A stretch of 23,181 nucleotides of DNA, from assembly GCA_032433595.1 (NCBI GenBank), contig JASWJB010000486.1:1-23181 (forward strand), in the 5' to 3' direction. Made by a program: the position numbers and the translations under genes. Source of the stretch: Conoideocrella luteorostrata (Eukaryota; Ascomycota; Sordariomycetes; Hypocreales; Clavicipitaceae). The notes below the pieces were generated by a model, which ran no database searches, was not told the origin of the DNA, and was given only the letters and a program-made list of their open reading frames with translations. Below are positions 18,050 to 23,181 of this stretch, piece by piece. Numbering within the stretch: the stretch's first letter is position 1; each line of letters opens with the position of its first letter.

Positions 18050-19535
18050 AATTGAAGATAAGTCCGATAAGGTTACCATTGTTGAAAAAAAAAAAAGGAG
18101 TATGTTCATACCCATACAATAATATAAAGTTAGTATTGGCCTTTGCCGAAATGGTGTGAATTTAGGTGACTGAGGGGACTAACCCCTCGCTGTCACACAG
18201 TTGGCACGGCGAAGCATGTTATAACTCATCTCGTGTACTTCAAGGTCGCGCCAACAAAGCACCTCGAGCCTGGTCACTAGATTGTGTGAGCTCGGCTTTG
18301 GTCGCGTTTGTATTTACTAACCCCAAGCGTGAAACGGAATTTAGCAACTCCAAGCGATTTCACAATACGGCGCCTCGGTTGAAGTTTTGCCTGGGTGGAT
18401 TAATGAGCAGTTGAATCGAGTATGACGACTTATCAACAGCCGAGGAAAAGGGGGTTGTGACTGGCCTATTGCCCGGTAGTATATGCGCAAATTATTGGCA
18501 TGTAGATGAGGATACTTCAGCTTTGGTCAGACGGTTGTAAATGGCTCCCGGAAGTTTGAAGGCTATCGTCCATGACTAGCCATTGGGCCGTGTGCGGGAC
18601 TTATCCCCCTTCTGCTTCCGGCATAATGCATCGTCGATGGCATATAGCATTAACAATATTCCCATTACAGTTTCACACGACACCCCAAACATAAATCATC
18701 AAGAAGGACCTGCTCTAAAACTGTTCGGAATGCTTCCTAGCGAGTACGCAAAATCGGTTGAGCGGGCAAAGCGGGATGCGCCTCTGCTCGTATTGTACGG
18801 AGTACGGAGTATTGTATGATTAATTACTAGTCCGCCAGCCGAGCAATATAGTCACTCCTAGCCTCAGACAGAACCCCCACATGCACACCTGGATGGTGAG
18901 TCTTGTCTTCCAAGCCCTCGAAACCGCCTCACTAGGGTATGGTGAAGTCGTTACCTGCCGAAAATAATGTGAATTGTCACGTACCCTCGCATTCTCAGCC
19001 TGCTGCGTGAGGGCGGTAAAAGCGGCAGCTACGGCGTTCAAAGGAGACGGACGAGTGAGGTAGCATCACAGTAGTCGCGTATTCCGTAGCTGGGAACTAG
19101 TTGATTAACGCCTTGCTCTCGGCCTTCCTCCTCCAGCGACAAGGCAGTTAGCGCCTCTTGGTGTATTACAATACTAAGCTGTTAGGTGACCTTGCGGTGC
19201 GTGACGATGTTGCGCGGAGTATGTAGGGGAACAGGGGCTACCCCACAGCTTTGGCTCTTTGAGGCCAAGGGACGATCAAGGGGGCGCTAAAGTTGAGAAA
19301 GAGATAGGGGGAACTTGAGCATGACTAGGGTTCGCATATGGTTAGCTATCTATTTATCTTGCCCGCATCTCCTCTTTTGCGCTGAGGTTCAGCCGGGCTA
19401 CAAGCCAATCAGGCCGGTCACATCTGGTCACTCGCGCGGATGCAACGCCAGATGCCTTGCTCTTGTTTATTGTAATATCAGCAGCCGCTTGTCCCTGTTT
19501 GCTCTTCATCGCTCCGTCCGTCTCGTTCATCTTGC

Positions 19536-19556
19536 TTTTTTTTTTTTTTTTTTTTT
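19536..19556. repeat. T21 homopolymer tract
   Basis: Twenty-one T on the plus strand, about 545 bp upstream of the zinc transporter start. Poly(dA:dT) tracts of this length usually exclude nucleosomes, so it may open the promoter; that is inference. Confidence 0.9.
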
Positions 19557-20100
19557 GTGCATCTCCGCATCGTACGGCATTGAGTGTTACTGCATTGACG
19601 ACCAACGCCTTGCTGGAGAAAGATAACTGGCCTGCCTCCCTGGACAAGAAACTCTCGGTGCCACCTTCCCATACGGGCGTTGAATCCATCCCCCCTCCAT
19701 TGCTCCATTGGCTATACGCGCCACGTGCTGCACACCGTGCCAGTTGATAAACTCTACTCCCGTACGACCTGGTCTCTCCTTTTAAGCTACCACCATACTA
19801 CCAACGCTTGACACGACGCCGTGGCGAATTTTCTCAATTTTTTTTTTGGGATTGTCGCCCGTATAGAGCTTCAGTCCTCCCTTTACCCTTCTGAAAGTCC
19901 ATCATTACGTTTGCAGCTGATGAGGGTGCGATTGAGCTGTCGGGAGCTCCAGTATCTCCCGTCTTAACTTTGTCTCCGCGCCGCACCGACCGACTGACCC
20001 GCCCACTCACTATACAGCGGCCATCCGCATTCAGCGTCAAGCGTTACGGGGAATATTAGCTGGAAACTCTTCTTCCAGCTTGCCTTCCAGCTTGTCGACA

Positions 20101-20564
20101 ATGGCATCGCCGTACGCCCTACCGTCTTCCGCCCTTCCTCATGTGCATCATCAGCATATGCATTCCAATTCACACTCCCAGCCGTCGTTAAACGCCTGGC
20201 GAGCATCAATGTCGACCGGATCGCTTGCCGCGTCGATTGAAGAAGATGGCCATGACCACGAGCGGCCGCACTCGCACTCACGACAGAATTCCCATGTTCG
20301 GCAAGCGTCTCATCCATCAAACACTGGTGCTACTTTGCACAGAGAGAAGCTCCCTCCGCCATCATTGGACTCTCTCGACGGCTGGACCAAAGAGACAACT
20401 GCTGGTGGGAAGAGCATTATTACCCCTGGCCCTGATGCAACAACAACGCCTTATTCGCCTCCCGTTAAACACAATCACCGCAAAAATCATGGGCACGGTC
20501 ATAGCCATAGCCGCAACCACGATCATGATCACGGCCACGGCCACGACCACGGCCACGACCACGG

Positions 20565-20597
<33 letters not shown>

Positions 20598-21901
20598 TGC
20601 CCATTCCCGCTCCCACTCCCACCGGGCTCATGAGAACAAGGCGCCGAGATCTCTGTTCACAAGAACGTTGCTCAAATATACGACTGGGTTTCCCATCTTA
20701 AACGCAATACTTGTTGAGAAGGACTCGAGGAGAATTTTCTACTTTATGACGTACGTATTTTGCTTCAAACATTAACTGAAGTATTGACTAACCCCTCCGA
20801 CCAGTTTGAACTTTGCTTTCATGGTTGTCCAGGCATTCTACGGCTACGTCACCGACTCATTAGGTCTACTCAGTGACAGCGTACATATGTTTTTCGACTG
20901 CGTGGCTCTTTTTGTGGGGTTATTAGCAGCAGTCATGAGCAAATGGCCCCCGAGCCAGCAGTTTCCTTATGGGTTTGGCAAGATCGAGACGCTCTCTGGC
21001 TTCGCCAACGGTATTTTGTTAATGTAAGCGACTTTTAATCCCGCGTATGTCTCCCTTTGAATTGAGCTGTTCCTTGGTAACCTTGGTAATTAGGCTACTC
21101 AGCTTAGAGATTGCATTCGAAGCTTTCGAGCGATTGTGGGAAGGCACTCAAACCAAACGACTTGGCGAGCTTTTTGTTGTCAGCAGTCTTGGGCTTGCTG
21201 TAAACTTGGTCGGCATGATGGCATTTGGTCATCACCACCATGGCCACAGTCATGGTCATAACCATGGACACGACCATTCCCACGACCATAATCATGACGA
21301 TGGCCATGACCACAAACACGCCCATTCGCACGGCTGCGGCGGCCATAACCACGGCCATGTGCATGACAACGAAAACATGCACGGAATCTATTTGCATATA
21401 CTGGCAGATACTTTAGGAAGTGTTTCGGTTATTGTATCAACAGCATTGACCAGTGTTTGGGGTTGGTCCGGATGGGATCCGCTGGCGTCATGCTTCATTG
21501 CTGTCCTCATTTTTCTGTCTTCCAAGCCCCTTGTGGTCTCTTCGGCAAAACGCCTACTTCTGAGTGTTCCAGAGGTGACGGAATATGGTCTGCGGAACAC
21601 ACTTGGCGGCATCTTGCAGCAACGAGGAGTTGTCAACTACTGGGTGCCCAAGTTCTGGTTAGACGACCGTACGGGAAGCGAGGATGGCGAGAAGATGGTC
21701 GGCGTTGTGCACATTGTCGTGGCAAGGGGGGCTGCCATGGATGAGACACGAGACAGGGTGCGCAATTACCTACTGAGCCAGGGCGTGGAGGCTGTGGTCC
21801 AGGTGGAAAGGGAAGGCAGCAACTCTTGCTGGTGCACGAGAGAACGCAGCACAGTAGCGACACCTTCAACCCCGAAGCCGTCAACCCCAAAGATGCTTTA
21901 G
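20101..21901 (+). CDS. msc2: CDF zinc transporter, Msc2 / ZnT5-ZnT7 type
   Basis: Three exons, 20101-20750, 20805-21023 and 21094-21901, giving 558 residues. Introns are 54 bp (with a GACTAAC branch site) and 70 bp. Six transmembrane helices typical of cation diffusion facilitators lie between about 210 and 430. The zinc site is HxxxD in TM2 (H244, D248) and HxxxD in TM5 (H391, D395), the His/Asp pairing of zinc-type CDFs. TDSLGLLSDS and FPYGFGKIETLSGFANG are family signatures. The TM4-TM5 loop (336-380) holds 22 histidines. The cytosolic N-terminal tail holds 24 more between 124 and 177, mostly as alternating His-Asp and Gly-His. The long multi-helix N-terminal part of yeast Msc2 and human ZnT5 is absent, so it is closer in size to ZnT7. 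It probably loads zinc into the ER/Golgi lumen, possibly as a heteromer; that is from the family. The start at 20101 has a good GACAATGGC context. Confidence 0.92.
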
Positions 21902-23019
21902 AAGGTGCATCTATGGAGCACTTTGCCGGAACATACGCCATGTTCGGGTGGTGAGGAAAAACTCTACATGGATTCACCCAGAGCTAGTGCAGGCGTGCAT
22001 CCCTTGTTTGCGTTGACAGGGAAGGCGTAAGCCGCTCTGGTTCCTTTTTTTTATTACTTCATTTCTTTCTTTTACATACAATATTATTGGACCTACGATT
22101 GGCAGGCGTCCGCATGTTGGGTATGAGTAAAAGCGTCGCAGAGACGGACGGTTGAGCATATCTGAAGCTACAAATGGTAGGAGTCTTGGTGTTGGGTTTG
22201 GAATGTTTGACAGTAAACATAGATGACCTTTGCCGCGATGGACACAATGTGTTGTGGTAGAGTCCGAGCAGGCATGTATTTATGTATGTATGTATATGCT
22301 CCTGAATACAAATGATGTATTTTACATACCTTGTTATCAATACGACCTTGGTTGATGTGTCATGTGAATGGTCTCGAAACTTCCAGTGGACGGGGTCATA
22401 TACAGGTAACATAGCCCCCCATCCAAGAGTCGCATGCACGAACCCCTGTTTCCTTCTAGAAGAGGAGAAATATAGGATTTGTTTTCGTCAGAGCCATTTC
22501 TCCAGATATCAAAATCCCCAACTCCTCGCCCCCCCCCCGCCCCAAACCACCGCGTCAGACGACAGAGAGTATTGACTAACCAACCATTAACGAGCAACCT
22601 ACTTAAATAGGTAGTCATTGTAAGTTAGCGTACATAACAGCTTCAGATGATAGTCTACAGAGTAACATTTGAACCAATGGATGCAAGGCAGACCGGGTGT
22701 TTCTGCTGACTATTGCACACCAGCGATTTGGTTCCTGCCGCCGGCAACCGGCCGTCCGGTACCCGAGAGAGGACCCCCCACACACGCACAGCCGAGGCCG
22801 AGGCAAAGAAAAATGGAGGGCTCACGACGTACCGTGGCGTGTCTGTCCACCGGTGATTCATGAACGGATCCCGGGGCCGACATCATGGTGATAGCGATGG
22901 CGCTTCACCTGGGGATGGGGGCGGGATCTACGAAGTGAATGCTCTCTATAGCAATTGAAAGGATTTGCAATCGCATCTCTATGCTGCCCGAGGATACAGA
23001 TGCGCGGCCGTATCGAACC
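21902..23019. other. Spacer downstream of the zinc transporter
   Basis: It should contain the transporter 3' UTR and, if the right-edge gene is real, that gene's 3' UTR too. Visible features are a T run near 22045-22053, a short imperfect TATG/TGTA tetranucleotide tract near 22274-22294 and a C-rich run near 22530-22544. No open frame has family resemblance. Confidence 0.5.
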
Positions 23020-23181
23020 TCACGATTTTGAAGTGTCCCGCCATGTTCCGGAGTGACGAGCTGCTGCCAGTAGATTGGAGTTGTTGGAGGTAGTGCTGCT
23101 GCCGCGAGTGTTGCTGGTAGAACTAGGGGCGCTGTTGGATAGCTTTTCTAGGGCGTCGCGCTCCATCCGTGCTGTAGATAC
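23020..23181 (-). CDS. Probable C-terminal fragment of a gene continuing past the right edge
   Basis: Reading the minus strand from the window edge gives 53 open codons and then TGA at 23022-23020. The peptide begins VSTARMERDALEKLSNSAP, continues Ser/Thr/Asn-rich and ends GTWRDTSKS. Third positions favour C, as in the coding exons elsewhere in the window. There is no domain to identify it. A frame this short could be open by chance, so the call rests on composition and on the convergent layout with the zinc transporter. Confidence 0.4.
   Translation of the reverse strand, partial: VSTARMERDALEKLSNSAPSSTSNTRGSSTTSNNSNLLAAARHSGTWRDTSKS

Larger units (their letters stand above)
17372..20100. 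other. 2.7-kb divergent spacer between tda10 and the zinc transporter
   Basis: No confident gene. It contains a doubtful 134-codon ORF (17645-18049, listed separately), a tandem TACGGAGTA pair (18796-18811) and a T21 tract (19536-19556). The last 300 bp before 20101 are pyrimidine-rich and probably form the transporter's leader. ATTGGC motifs (inverted CCAAT) occur near 17959-17964 and 18029-18034. No tRNA or other RNA gene was recognised. Confidence 0.45.

Noticed and set aside
20362..20631. Minus-strand frame of Val/Ala/Met repeats opposite the zinc transporter
   Set aside because: Antisense shadow of the His-codon repeat; the same happens at 21104-21397.

Overview
This window looks like an ordinary, gene-rich stretch of a filamentous ascomycete chromosome. 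The best guess is Sordariomycetes, probably Hypocreales; this placement is inference from protein resemblance. The support is short GT-AG introns of 54-94 bp with CTAAC/CTGAC-like branch sites just before the acceptor, purine-rich start contexts, pyrimidine-rich leaders, and proteins of clear fungal type (Srf1, Avl9, Ecm11, Tda10). There is no operon logic. Genes are single transcription units on alternating strands with 0.3-2.7 kb spacers.

Layout, left to right: (1) an intronless DEDDh RNase-H-fold nuclease-like gene on + (633-1796); (2) a 2.6-kb spacer with a promoter-like element that has no gene after it, a two-unit telomere-like repeat and an exact palindromic zinc-response-element consensus; (3) a four-exon avl9 on + (4409-6838), for late secretory traffic, followed closely by a C20A10 tract; (4) a 1.5-kb spacer; (5) a five-exon cul1 on - (8328-10915), the SCF scaffold; (6) a 1.5-kb spacer with an imperfect foldback element and a long GTAGCA/AGT microsatellite; (7) a two-exon srf1 on - (12386-13622), a membrane regulator of phospholipase D; (8) a divergent spacer of about 1 kb; (9) an intronless ecm11 on + (14661-16130), of the meiotic synaptonemal-complex family; (10) tda10 / D-glycerate 3-kinase-like on - (16407-17371), convergent with ecm11; (11) a 2.7-kb spacer; (12) a three-exon CDF zinc transporter of the Msc2/ZnT5-ZnT7 type on + (20101-21901), with two very His-rich segments; (13) a spacer, and at the right edge the probable C-terminus of another gene on -.

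The genes do not form one pathway. Avl9, Srf1 and the CDF transporter all concern the secretory/endomembrane system, but nothing in the sequence shows co-regulation. Exon structures were built by hand: splice sites were chosen so that reading phase, GT/AG ends and family-conserved sequence across the junction all agree. No tRNA, rRNA, CRISPR array, complete transposon or biosynthetic cluster was recognised. I found no convincing undescribed multi-gene system. The items most worth a second look are the zinc-response-like palindrome, the orphan promoter-like element, the stop-free pair of retained introns in cul1, the foldback element and the nuclease-like gene.
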